Shown: positions 10,045 through 20,466, counted from the first letter of the stretch. The stretch: 30,574 bases of DNA from Nemertoderma westbladi (GCA_032718475.1 JAUCBJ010005462.1:1-30574); one strand, 5' to 3'. Notes: a model not told the origin generated them from the sequence alone. Made by a program: numbers and translations.

Positions 10045-11184
10045 AGGGAGAGAGAGACCCTTGGGGAACCCCACAGAGTATAGGCTCAAGGAGAGACCCT
10101 TGGGGAACCCCACAGAGTATAGGCTCAAGGAGAGACCCTTGGGGAACCCCACAGAGTATAGGCTCAAGGAGAGACCCCTGGGGAACCCCAAAGAGTATAG
10201 ACTCAAGGAGAGACCCTTGGGGAACCCCACAGAGTATAGACTCAAGGAGAGACCCTTGGGGAACCCCACAGAGTATAGGCTCAAAGAGAGACCCTTGGGG
10301 AACCCCACAGAGTATAGGCTCAAGGAGAGACACTTGGGGAACCCCACAGAGTATAGGCTCAAGGAGAGACCCTTGGGGAACCCCACAGAGTATAGGCTCA
10401 AGGAGAGACCCTTGGGGAACCCCACAGAGTATAGGCTCAAAGAGAGACCCTTGGGAACCCCACAGAGTATAGGCTCAAGGAGAGACACTTGGGGAACCCC
10501 ACAGAGTATAGGCTCAAGGAGAGACCCTTGGGGAACCCCACAGAGTATAGACTCAAGGAGAGACCCTTGGGGTACCCCACAGAGTATAGGCTCAAGGAGA
10601 GATCCTTGGGGAACCCCACAGAGTATAGGCTCAAGGAGAGACCCTTGGGGAACCCCACAGAGTATAGGCTCAAGGAGAGACCCTTGGGGAACCCCACAGA
10701 GTATAGGCTCAAGGAGAGACCCTTGGGGAACCCCACAGAGTATAGACTCAAGGAGAGACCCTTGGGGAACCCCACAGAGTATAGGCTCAAGGAGAGACCC
10801 TTGGGGAACCCCACAGAGTATAGGCTCAATGAGGACCCCGTGGGGAACCCCACAGAGTATAGGCTCAAGGAGAGACCCTTGGGGAACCCCACAGAGTATA
10901 GGCTCAAGGAGAGACCCTTGGGGAACCCCACAGAGTATAGGCTCAAGGAGAGACCCTTGGGGAACCCCACAGAGTATAGGCTCAAGGAGAGACCCTTGGG
11001 GAACCCCACAGAGTATAGGCTCAACGAGAGACCCTTGGGGAACCCCACAGAGTATGGGCTCAAGGAAAGACCCTTGGGGAACCCCACAGAGTATAGGCTC
11101 AAGGAGAGACCCTTGGGGAACCCCACAGAGTATAGGCTCAAGGAGAGACCCTTGGGGAACCCCACTGAGTATAGGCTCAAGCAT
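10045..11184. repeat. 39-bp minisatellite grown from an RT GVPQGS motif
   Basis: About 29-30 near-identical 39-bp units. On the minus strand each unit encodes LEPILCGVPQGSL, so the array is 13-residue in-frame copies of the conserved reverse-transcriptase motif B. One unit near 10441-10478 is one base short (CTTGGGAACC), shifting the frame; on the distal side the array reads GLSLSLYSVGFPK instead. Most units are identical, with scattered single-base variants (for example TAGACTC for TAGGCTC; a variant unit near 10829-10845 with GAGGACCCCG). True RT sequence flanks both sides, so the array arose inside the LINE copy. Confidence 0.95.
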
Positions 11185-11450
11185 TGATTTTGCTGTACCT
11201 GGGCTGACGATTTGGAAGCGGTTGGAGAGATAATTCTTGATCAGATTTAGAGGTGGACCTCGATCCAATCGAATCGAATTCCATAGCACTTTAGTTTCTT
11301 TAACAAAATTTTGTAAGATTTCAAAATTTTGAAGGCCTTACAAAGGTCAAGGTATACAACCAGTGGATGCCAAATGCCTGCAGTATGTACTGCAAGCCTA
11401 GTACAGTACCGGCTGACCGGTAGTATATTCCAATGTATTATATAATGCCC

Positions 11451-11471
11451 GGGGGGGGGGGGGGGGGGGGG
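11451..11471. repeat. Poly-G tract (21 G)
   Basis: Uninterrupted run of 21 G immediately beyond the truncated 5' side of the antisense LINE. On the LINE's own strand it is poly-C. The length may be unreliable because of sequencing slippage. Confidence 0.85.
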
Positions 11472-11474
11472 CAT

Positions 11475-12507
11475 TTTAAGTTAACTTTGCAGCAAGGAGC
11501 AAGGTATAACCTGATAACTGAATTAGGTTGCAGGCTGAACATTTACAGTAGCCTGAACTTCTATAAAAATGGAAAAGAAAAATACACCAACATAGAAATA
11601 TTGAATTAAATATTCCGCTGTGAAACTGCAAGATAAAGACGTCCTTCTGTGCTTATCTACCTTGATGAGGCGGTAAGGCGCAGTGCCAAATAACGTAGTA
11701 CTACGGTACTACAGGTCACCGGAATGCAGCCGGAATCACTTCGTTAAGTAACGGCCCACCATACTGCACAACAACTAGTGTTACATATATGGGAAAGTAA
11801 ACTACAATGATTTGACATAAGGCAACTTCTTGGGCATGATTCTTGCAATTTCCTAAACATTATTCGTCAGCGCATGCGTCAATATATTAAATGTTCTTAA
11901 TTTAATTTGATGATTTAATTTCCAAATTAATTAATCATCATTTATTAAATTTTCTCCACCGGTGGTTTATTCATGAATTTAAGTCAAAAGTAAATTAAAT
12001 TAAAACAAATTGTAGACAACAATTTGAAACAAAACAAAGTAAAAGTTAAGTAGATCATAGAAAATACAAAGTAAATTTATGTAGATTATTTCCGATATTT
12101 AGAAGGTGGGATACGCCTAGCCTAGCACAATTTATCATACAGTATCAGTTATTGAAATCATCTACCGGTAACAAGGTAAAACCATAGTGTTCTAGAATAA
12201 TCTGGGCCTTGCAACACCGATGTCGTGAACCATGCTACAACAAGCGGTAAAAAATGCCTATTTGGCAATATTTAACATACAGTAACAATCTCTATCGGCT
12301 TTATTTGTCGGTGTGTCGTCTTTGGAATGTCTCTGGATTTACCGTGTGCCAGACTTTGCTTCAGTAGTCCTTGGGTTTAGGTAACCACTTCCCTAATTCT
12401 ACCGGTACTATTTACTTTCAGTTTCTCCATTTCGGTTCTAGGTGGAGGCCTACCCCGGTGTAAAACTATTCTTACTGCAGTTCTGTAGTTATTATTATTA
12501 TTCTTTA
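11475..12507. other. Intronic sequence without recognised features
   Basis: No open frame or known repeat. An AT-rich imperfect hairpin lies at about 11905-11950 (TGATGATTTAATTT against AAATTAATTAATCATCA). ACCGGT and close variants recur several times between 11405 and 12405, without further meaning that I can support. Confidence 0.5.
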
Positions 12508-13302
12508 CACCATGTCCCAGAATAGTGTCGTAATTCAGTGACACGCCCCCCCCCCCCTAATTTTTTTACAAATCGCAATGAGATTGCATGAAATTTGAAA
12601 CAGAGATAGTTTCACCTCCCGACCACTGACTGGGTAAGCCAGAATTTTTATTTTTGCTTTGAATCTTTAGCTACAAGCGTTTAAATATGTAACACAATTT
12701 GAATTTCGTTGAAAAATAGCTGAGATATGAGCGTTCAAATGTTGCATGGTTTTGCAACGACGCGAAGCTATTTTATTGTATTTAATAAATAAACAATATT
12801 CTGGAACATTTTTTAAATGTATGAATAGCTAGGTAATAGTAAGATTAAAGATGTAATGCATTGTTGCCCAGCTACGTATTTGGATGAACAAAATATTCCA
12901 GATTATGATGCATTTATTAAATAGAATAAAATAGCCTCGCGCAGATGCATAACCATGCAAAATTTGAACTCCCATATCTCAGCTATTTTCCAACGAAATT
13001 CAAATTGCGTTACATATTTGAAATCCTTGCAGGGCCAGCTTTCCATTGGTACCAACAAACAGCTATAAGGTAGAAGAATAACTGCGGTGTAACTGGTGTA
13101 ATATCGTTGGAGACACTTTGTTTAAACGCTTGTAGCTAAAGATTGAAAGCAAAAATAAAAATTCTGGCTCACCCAGTCAGTGGTCGGGAGGTGAAACTAT
13201 CTGTTTCAAATTTCATGCAATCTCATTACGATTTGTAGAAAAATTAGGGGGGGGGGGGAGGGGGTGTCACTGAATTACGACACTATATTCTGGGACATGG
13301 TG
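12508..13302. mobile_element. Foldback (long-TIR) DNA element with TA flanks
   Basis: The left end CACCATGTCCCAGAATA is inverted at the right end (TATTCTGGGACATGGTG, ending 13302), and the element is bordered by TA on both sides, consistent with a TA target-site duplication as in Tc1/mariner-type elements. The inverted arms extend to about 12815 on the left and start about 12885 on the right. The right arm has about 100 extra bases (13022-13121) absent from the left. Both arms keep a homopolymer at the same place: C12 at 12546-12557 and G12 at 13247-13258. There is no open frame, so it is non-autonomous. The superfamily is inferred only from the TA flanks. Confidence 0.8.
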
Positions 13303-13304
13303 TA

Positions 13305-13685
13305 TTCTAGTATGACATAGGTTGATAGGCCTACAGTTACAGTTGAATCTCCTACATACATTGTATCATCGATGTCAGATTAAATTAAAGAATCACGATG
13401 TTCTATGTGAAACCAAAGTGCAGTCGCTGCAGCCTGCTGGGAACGACACAAACGATTATCAACGATCTGTTTCCTATTGAGTTCAAGTTAAAGATACTAA
13501 ATATATAATAACTAATAATGGTAAAGTAACATAATATTAAGAACAATGAGCTGAATTATATTATTCTTACTATAAAACAATAAAGTCTTAATTTATTTAT
13601 AAATTAAGATGGAAAGATGGAAAATACTGCTGTACTGAATAATTGTTAGTCTTAAACTGTCAGACTATGTAAACTCTTAAAATTT
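13305..13685. other. Intronic gap with no supported feature
   Basis: AT-rich sequence between the foldback element and the sense LINE. No open frame or repeat recognised; it may include the 5' untranslated part of the LINE that follows. Confidence 0.4.
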
Positions 13686-13686
13686 T

Positions 13687-14275
13687 TTGCTAATGGCTAT
13701 GGCATCTTTATACACCGTAAACCAAGGTAAACTCATCACCGCTCAGAACGACGCCATAGAGTCGAAGAACGAGTTAATTAAACTTCAATCGCGCTCTTCC
13801 CTCGATTTAGACACCAGCACTGCTACCGGTGCCAACCCACCACGCTCGAACCCTCCACAATCTACCATTGCTCCTCCAGTAACAAAACGCCAAGTTCCCC
13901 CCGGTGAGGAGAGACAAACTGCTCCCAAACAACCTTCAATAGTTGCTGATCCTGTTGATCATCAAAAACGACGGACAAATCGGAAACCGACGGAAATCGA
14001 GTCAGTGGCCCTCTTCGAGCGGATACTCGAGCTGTTCCTCTCCATAAAGCTCACATACACATTGGCCGTTTAGACCCATCTATAACCGCATCCCAAGTCA
14101 CAGATTTACTTACAACTGAGGAGATTCAGTTTGATGAGGTTATACCGGTTCCCCCGCAGAAAGATTCGCTATTAAGTGATGATAGGCATCTGCAACCAGG
14201 AAACAGTAATGAATCCCGAACTGTGGGAGTCGGGAATCTCGATACGATATTACCGGCTCAATGATGAAGAACCCA
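13687..14275 (+). pseudogene. LINE ORF1-like remnant
   Basis: Two frames joined by a shift near 14000-14060. The first (13687-14073) is rich in P, S, T, Q and K. In the second, a segment beginning HIHIGRLDPSITASQVTDLL resembles the RRM-like 'H-x-H-x-GRL-x-P' stretch common in LINE ORF1 proteins, and that frame runs to TGA at about 14263. ORF1 proteins bind the element RNA and act as chaperones during retrotransposition. This copy is broken and has no intact start that I can defend. Confidence 0.55.
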
Positions 14276-14367
14276 CTCACTATGGAGCGCGTCCGTGGCA
14301 GCAATGGGTAAATCGCCAGAACACTCCTCAAGATTCAGGGGGCTACCAAGGTCCCCAGTAGCTTCTA

Positions 14368-17073
14368 ATGATCAGGATAGGCCTAATCATAATTTTACCG
14401 GTATCCCCGAAGTTAACTTTATGGAATGTAGAGGGATTTAGTTACCTACATTCTCACCTTTCGTCTTCTGAAGTATATGGTAATAATAACATTTTGCTTT
14501 TAACAGAAACTTTTCTTTCGGCGTCACAAATTCCCATTGACTCAAGATATCCTTTTGCAGCACATATACAACCAGCTAGTCAACCTGAGCGCGGTCACCC
14601 GCAAGGAGGACTCGCTATTCTTTGCCAGCCTCACCTTCAGTTGAATCTGATAAAGTCATTTATTGTCGTAAAACCCACGATTGCTTATATAATTGTGTTC
14701 TACTTCGTAGCTGAGACCCCTGTGGAGGATATTATCTATGCTATAAATAATGCTTTAACATTCACTCTTCCAGACCTTCCTATAATAATAGGAGGAGACT
14801 TCAACTACCATATTGACCAGGGCCCCAGTGGACTAGATCTCTCCGACAGTTTAAACTCTCTCGGTTTGATACTGGAAAACGACCAAGCAGTTAGTACCTA
14901 TATATCACCACAAGGAGAAAGTTCAATCGGCTTCCTATTTATCAAGCTACCAACCCCACTAACATACACTACAACTTCTGTAAATTTTTCTTTAAACCCC
15001 ATTAGAAAACATCAAAGAGTTGTGCTCTATATGGAACTAAAACCCACTTCTTCAGACTCAACAACTGAAAATGTTCCTCACCGATTGAATAGAACACTAA
15101 ACCTTGAAGATTTACAATCCAACTTCCCATCCTCAATGATAAACTCGCTCATTCTGAATGGTGAGATGCTCTAACTGGAGCGATTTCCACAGCAGTGGAA
15201 CTTGAGTGCGCCCCACTAAAAGCCCTGGTTTGAAAATGCATGTAGAGAAGCCAAAACCCAGTTAAAGGACTTAATGGAACAGCGCTCATCTTCCACCGCA
15301 AACTCCGAGTACTATTGGAACGCCCATAAACAATACAAGTTACTCATAAAGACCAAAAGGGATCAATTTGAGTAGTCCCAACAAATCTATAAACTAAAAC
15401 AGACTGAATTACACCGTGGTCCCTCCTTAACAAAGATTATAAATGCAATGTATCTTCTCCAATCTCTGTTGAATGGCTAGAAATCTATTTCCAGGCGTTA
15501 CTAGGCGAGGCTGATAATCTCGATGGAACAACAGAAACACCGGAACCCAGCCTAAGCGAGGCAAAAAATAATGTATGGTACAACACTCCCATAACTGAGT
15601 ATGAGGTTGAAGATGCCATCAACTCTGCTTCTAATAAAAAGGCCTCTGGTCCAGACGGAATTTATTACGAGCACTTAAAAGCTGGCCTCCCGGTAATTCT
15701 TACCACCCTTGTAGCTCTTTGCAATGCTTGTTTAAATGTTGGTACTATTCCTCTCGGCTGGTTGATTAGCATTATTAAAACTATATATAAAGGTAAAGGA
15801 GAAATATCAAACCCCGACAACTACAGAGGTATCGCATTGATCAGTGTGTTTCTCAAGATCCTTACCTCGATCATTAATAGACAAGTCCGTTATAACGTGG
15901 GCCAAACTTTTCCCGGAGAGCAATACGGTTTCCAGGAAGGCTGGTCAACGATTCAAGCGATTCGGAAATTGCTCACAGCCATATCCGCAGTACTAAGTCC
16001 AGATAGAGAATCCGACGATCAGTGATGCCTTTATGCATTGTTTATCGACTTCAGGAAGGCCTTCGACCTTGTGAATCGGTCTATCTTATTGTTTCGAATC
16101 TACAACGAATTTGGCATTAAAGGAAACCTGTTCAATCTAACAAAAACACTTCTAAGAAATTCCATTAAAATATTTGATGGTATAACGTACTCCAAACTGA
16201 TAATTCAACTTCGTGGAATTCTCCAGGGGGACTGTTTCTCCCCAACCTGCTTCCTCCTATTTATTGCAGATCTAGGAAACTTTCTAAGAAATATTTCTTT
16301 AATGCTCAAATTAATTTTCTTTGCGGATGATTTTGGTGCTATATTCATCAAACTGTGACGATCTACAAAGGGCTCTCGATGTTATAAATATTTGGTGTCT
16401 AAACAATGGTATGCAACTCAACTTGAAGAAAACCAAAATTATCAAGTTTCGAAAAGGCAGCCAGTTGGCTCTGAGTGATCAATTCACGTATGCGGGAGAA
16501 AACGTACAGATTTGTAATAGTTACGAATATCTTGGAATCATCCTCCAGTCTTCTCTTTGCTTCTCTAAGCACATTAATAAAAAGAAAGGAACATATACTT
16601 TTACAGAAATCGCCATTTTCTTTACATTGTACAATCTCAAAGAAATTGATAAAACTAAATCCGCGTTCTTAAAACGATTACTGGGACTCCACAGATCTTC
16701 CTCGGCTACTGTGGCACATAAACTGGTTGGTTGCCGTACTTTTGTTGAAGAACTTGCTGCTGAATCTCCGGAAATATTCAATAGGGAAACCCTGGCTAAC
16801 TACCACGCTTTTCACGAAGAGCGCGACATTAACTTCATTATCCAAGGTTACTCCGACGGACCTGCATTCGCATCGACTTCCTGGCAAGAACCTATGCAGA
16901 AAACTCGCCACTTCGCTACAAGGGCTACGGCCCATGGGTTCCACTGGAAACTGTGCAAGACTCGAGGAACTTTCCACAAGCCGACTTCCGACTGCGTCTG
17001 TAAATTCTGCGACACCTCAACAAGCGACAGGTACCATTGCCTCACATGTAACTCGGGCCCCTCTCCATTTTAA
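14368..17073 (+). pseudogene. LINE ORF2 remnant: endonuclease plus reverse transcriptase
   Basis: The endonuclease part (14368-15174) shows LLLTETFL (catalytic Glu), GGLAIL and IIGGDFNYHID; the later SDH motif is altered to RKHQRV and the frame ends early. Positions 15175-15476 are full of stops. From 15477 the frame is open again with KKASGPDGIYYEHLKAG and NPDNYRGIALIS, to a stop at 16023-16025. It resumes one frame over with LFIDFRKAFDLVNRS (motif A), ILQGDCFSPTCFLLF (motif B) and FADD (motif C), then shifts again near 16350. The last part (16321-17073) has NIWCLNNGMQLNLKKTKI and ends with CVCKFCDTSTSDRYHCLTC, a zinc-knuckle-like motif. All three catalytic RT motifs are readable, but the copy cannot make one protein. 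The clade may be I/Jockey-like (inference). Confidence 0.85.
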
Positions 17074-17426
17074 CATAAGGGAAAAATTTATTTATCTCGT
17101 TTATTGTTATTTATTGATTATCTAATTATGCTACATTGTTTGTACATGGTACTGATTTTACTGCTTTTAACACCTTTTTACTCATACAGAGTGTAAATAA
17201 AATATAAAAAAAGACCGGCATATCCCTGTAGTGCAATGCCCTTACAGGTACAATAAATGGGATAATCTTTTAGGCTCGTTAAGCCAATGAATGCCTGTTC
17301 ACCACCATGGGTAATCTTCCACTTATATTCATAATGTATTACAGATATCCAATTACATTTATAATGTAATGAATGCCCCACCGACCGTGTACATGTATAA
17401 AAGTTTGTTGTTTGTACACTTTGCAG

Positions 17427-17605
17427 GCCGGATAGCAGCGGAAGTTATAAATCAGATTTCCTACGGGTGAAACCAGTTTCTGAAAGATATAAACTACCCA
17501 GTGGAAAACCTGCCTATGTAACCAGGACTTTGTTACGACGGTCGAAGACTGAGGAAGGACATAATCAAAAGAGACTGAGTGATTACGTCACCGAGCTTGT
17601 AGAAA
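17427..17605 (+). CDS. Host gene exon c
   Basis: 179 nt between a good acceptor (TTTGTACACTTTGCAG, ending 17426) and a GTAGGT donor at 17606. The first base completes the Arg codon left by exon b (AG+G); 59 open codons follow; one base (A) is left at the end, phase 1. The peptide is basic and hydrophilic, with SSGSYKSDFLRVKPVSERYK, LLRRSKTEEGHNQKR and an amphipathic end LSDYVTELVE. No domain recognised. The exon sits right after the LINE 3' end, and both boundary phases fit the neighbouring proposed exons, which is the main support for it. Confidence 0.62.
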
Positions 17606-19091
17606 GTAGGTATTATTTGTGAAGTTATGATATTTCCCCCATTCATAACTCGCCCAGGCTGTGAAACAGTGAAAGTATGACACAACTGAAGGACAGTGAA
17701 ATTGTGCTTGTATAGAAAAGCTTGCATAGGTAGTTTGCTAAACTGTAGACTGGTAAAAGAAAGTGAAACCATCTTGTTTGAAAGTTAGAAAAATAAAATA
17801 TGCTTGTTGCTAAGCTATGGGGAAAAGTAAGTGAGTTCATGCGGGTATATAAGTAGAAAGTACGTAATGTATGTAAGTAAAACCAACACAAACTAAAAAG
17901 CAACCGCGACGATATTAGTTGCATGCATTAAAAAGTAACGTTTTCTACCGTTAGGCCAGGGATCACGCACAAGTGCGGTCCCCATGAACTATACTCCCAG
18001 AGGAAAAAAACTCCAGTACTCATTAAGTGACCATTTAAGGATGCAATGCGCCCTGGCTAGTCCCTTTTAAAGCATTCGTGCAGAAACGAAATCTGGCCGT
18101 GCCTCCATGCGGGGAAGGAACCCACGACCTTCAAGATATGTGAATTCAAGTAAGCTGCTACGCCAAGGTGGGCTGATAGACAGGTTTCGCCCCAGAGATG
18201 CGGTGGACTTTCAGAAGCTAAACTGATGTTTAGGATGCACGAGTTTCAAATGGAGAAGTATCAGGCATTATCGAAATAGGAGGTGGTGGAGCCACTATCT
18301 CAGTTAGCTACCGTGTTTTGGGCTCGTCATGATGTGGTTGTGTGCAGTGCAGTGATGCGCTGCTGTTCACTGGCATTCTTGGTCGCCCCATCCTGGTGCT
18401 GTCTAACGCGTTCTATTGGCTGGTTTTTCCAACATATTTCCCTTGCAAGACGGACCAGAGATGAATAAACAAAGTTAGAAGCAAGTCCAGGACTGGGTGA
18501 ATTAAAGGTGAGAACGATTGTGACGCAGTTTCGATCTTATAAAGACATGCCGAACTGGCGGTGTGCAGCAAGACTTGAGAATGAGGAATTCGAACTTACA
18601 GATAATCTGTCTGTGACTATCAGCATCAGGGTCAACCGTGTCAATGACATCGATGGGTTTGACCGCCGGTGGCACCTCTGTGTCAATAACACTGTTTGTC
18701 ATTGAGTTAGTTAACTACGCCACTACCTCCTAGTTTATTAGTGCCCGTTTCTTCTCCATTTGGAATTTATCACCTGACACCTTAAATAGCACTTAGCTTC
18801 TATATAATATATATAAAGCCCCCCTCTGAGACGAGACCTACTGGACAGCTGACCCCCATCAGATTATCACTAATTGCATCAACTAATCTGGTCACAGTTG
18901 TTCTTTAGTTTGCTTTTTAACAACTTAGAATTGCTTGCCAGTAGGTGCAATTTGCCTAACAAACATCACCTATTTCAGAAGGAAGTGTTTTTCGAAAACG
19001 AGAAAAAGTCTTCAAACATTTCACTCGTAAGTGCCACAACAACTATTTACAAAATTATTCAAATTGGCCTAAATTTATAATCTTGTTACAG
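17606..19091. other. Proposed intron c-d, no supported gene
   Basis: Contains open frames on both strands at about 18500-18705, neither with recognisable features or splice support, a possible tRNA-like SINE fragment at 18030-18190, and a TATATA stretch at 18802-18817. GCCAGGG at about 17955 and CCCTGGC at about 18051 could pair, with a smaller hairpin (CGCAC/GTGCG) inside. Confidence 0.4.
18030..18190 (-). repeat. Possible tRNA-derived SINE fragment
   Basis: On the minus strand a TGGCGTAGCAGCTTA stretch (like a polymerase III A box) lies about 35 bases before GTCGTGGGTTCCTTCC (like a B box with a damaged GTTCGAATCC core). GTGGG and CCCGC would form a T-arm stem. The acceptor stem does not pair, so it is not a tRNA gene. 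No tail or target-site duplication was identified. Confidence 0.25.
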
Positions 19092-19453
19092 CTGTTAATT
19101 TACTTCCGGCGATCCCAAAGATTGTAAAGGCAACTTCCGGTTCTGCAGATTTAGTCGCTACTAACGAACATTCGTCGACCCACCGCCGCCATTCAACGCA
19201 GGTCCGTGAACGCATCCCGACAAACGAACAGTTAACCACTTTCGAGGATTTACTAAACCAAAAGTACGAGGTCATGTCTCCACTCAATATCTACACAAAA
19301 AGTCTCATATGGTTACATTCAACAGCCATGAAAGGTTCCTCCAATGAAAACGAAGAAACTCGATATCTAAGAATTTATAAGCCTCAGCAAAGGCAATTAG
19401 AAGTTCGGAGTAGTTGGGGTAGGAACGTGTACAGTAAAACTCACCAGTATTAG
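19092..19453 (+). CDS. Host gene exon d: apparent C terminus, running into the 65-bp minisatellite
   Basis: The acceptor CTTGTTACAG ends at 19091. CT completes the Thr codon begun by A of exon c, and 119 codons are open to TAG at 19451-19453. The peptide is hydrophilic with RIPTNEQLTTFEDLLNQKY and SPLNIYTKSLIWLHSTAMK; no domain recognised. The final residues, EVRSSWGRNVYSKTHQY, are encoded by the first unit of the minisatellite, so the stop codon lies inside the repeat. Either this is the natural C terminus and the array arose from the exon's end, or the original end was lost when the array formed. Splicing out earlier (for example CAG/GTCCGT at 19200) cannot be excluded. Confidence 0.6.
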
Positions 19454-20466
19454 TTGGAGTTGTAGAAGTTCGGTGTAGTTGGGGTAGGAACGTGTACAGT
19501 AAAACTCACCAGTATTAGTTGGAGATGTAGAAGTTCGGAGTAGTTGGGGTAGGAACGTCTACAGTAAAACTCACCAGTATTAGTTGGAGTTGTAGAAGTT
19601 CGGTGTAGTTGGGGTAGGAACGTGTACAGTAAAACTCACCAGTATTAGTTGGAGATGTAGAAGTTCGGTGTAGTTGGGGTAGGAACGTGTACAGTAAAAC
19701 TCACCAGTATTAGTTGGAGATGTAGAAGTTCGGTGTAGTTGGGGTAGGAACGTGTACAGTAAAACTCACCAGTATTAGTTGGAGTTGTAGAAGTTCGGAG
19801 TAGTTGGGGTAGGAACGTGTACAGTAAAACTCACCAGTATTAGTTGGAGATGTAGAAGTTCGGTGTAGTTGGGGTAGGAACGTGTACAGTAAAACTCACC
19901 AGTATTAGTTGGAGTTGTAGAAGTTCGGTGTAGTTGGGGTAGGAACGTGTGCAGTAAAACTCACCAGTATTAGTTGGAGTTGTAGAAGTTCGGTGTAGTT
20001 GGGGTAGGAACGTGTACAGTAAAACTCACCAGTATTAGTTGGAGTTGTAGAAGTTCGGTGTAGTTGGGGTAGGAACGTGTACAGTAAAACTCACCAGTAT
20101 TAGTTGGAGTTGTAGAAGTTCGGTGTAGTTGGGGTAGGAACGTGTACAGTAAAACTCACCAGTATTAGTTGGAGTTGTAGAAGTTCGGTGTAGTTGGGGT
20201 AGGAACGTGTACAGTAAAACTCACCAGTATTAGTTGGAGTTGTAGAAGTTCGGAGTAGTTGGGGTAGGAACGTGTACAGTAAAACTCACCAGTATTAGTT
20301 GGAGATGTAGAAGTTCGGAGTAGTTGGGGTAGGAACGTGTACAGTAAAACTCACCAGTATTAGTTGGAGTTGTAGAAGTTCGGAGTAGTTGGGGTAGGAA
20401 CGTGTACAGTAAAACTCACCAGTATTAGTTGGAGTTGTAGAAGTTCGGAGTAGTTGGGGTAGGAAC
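19401..20466. repeat. 65-bp minisatellite, left block (~16 units)
   Basis: Strict 65-bp period measured from successive AAGTTCGG positions (19401, 19466, 19531). Units carry GGGGTAGGAACGTGTACAG and ACTCACCAGTATTAGTTGG. Variable sites are CGGAG or CGGTG, CGTGTAC or CGTCTAC, and GGAGTTG or GGAGATG. The CGGTG variant predominates here. No spacers separate the units, so it is not a CRISPR array. The unit contains TAG in the frame of exon d, so it is non-coding beyond the first copy. The block ends at the target-site duplication of the inserted transposon. Confidence 0.97.

Larger units (their letters stand above)
9640..11475 (-). pseudogene. CR1/Jockey-like LINE reverse transcriptase fragment carrying a minisatellite
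   Basis: Minus-strand RT palm and fingers. From 11440 downwards: VVYLDLCKAFKIL (motif A, with K in place of the usual D after KAF), a frame change, GPPLNLIKNYLSNRFQIV, LSGVPQGSL (motif B), then the 39-bp repeat array, then LFFLIYINDFPSSTKLYS, LIADDTSL (motif C, catalytic ADD kept), and after another break at about 9890 a stretch like GHWLSCNKLYLNYDKTEY (the usual palm end). The N-terminal endonuclease and the C terminus are missing. The copy is 5'-truncated next to the poly-C/poly-G tract at 11451-11471. It lies antisense in the large b-c intron. Confidence 0.85.
13680..17215 (+). mobile_element. Decayed near-full-length LINE, same strand as the host gene
   Basis: Contains, in order, an ORF1 remnant, an apurinic-type endonuclease, reverse transcriptase, a Cys/His-rich C terminus and an AATAAA signal (17196-17201) followed by an A-rich tail at about 17202-17213. 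Many stops and at least four frame changes make it inactive. No target-site duplication was identified, and the 5' end is not defined. It lies within the large b-c intron about 210 bp before exon c. Confidence 0.85.

Noticed and set aside
10061-11233. Long plus-strand frames (up to 390 codons) of repeated GNPTEYRLKERPL and GTPQSIGSRRDPW
   Set aside because: Shadow frames of the 39-bp minisatellite: a unit length divisible by three keeps every frame open. The biologically meaningful strand is the minus strand, where RT motifs flank the array.
18040-18180. Functional tRNA gene on the minus strand
   Set aside because: The B-box core is altered (GTTCCTTCC), no acceptor stem pairs and no clear anticodon arm forms; at best a SINE remnant.
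18508-18705. Overlapping ~65-codon frames on both strands in intron c-d
   Set aside because: No splice boundaries or recognisable residues, and the phase-matched exon pair c-d does not need an extra exon.
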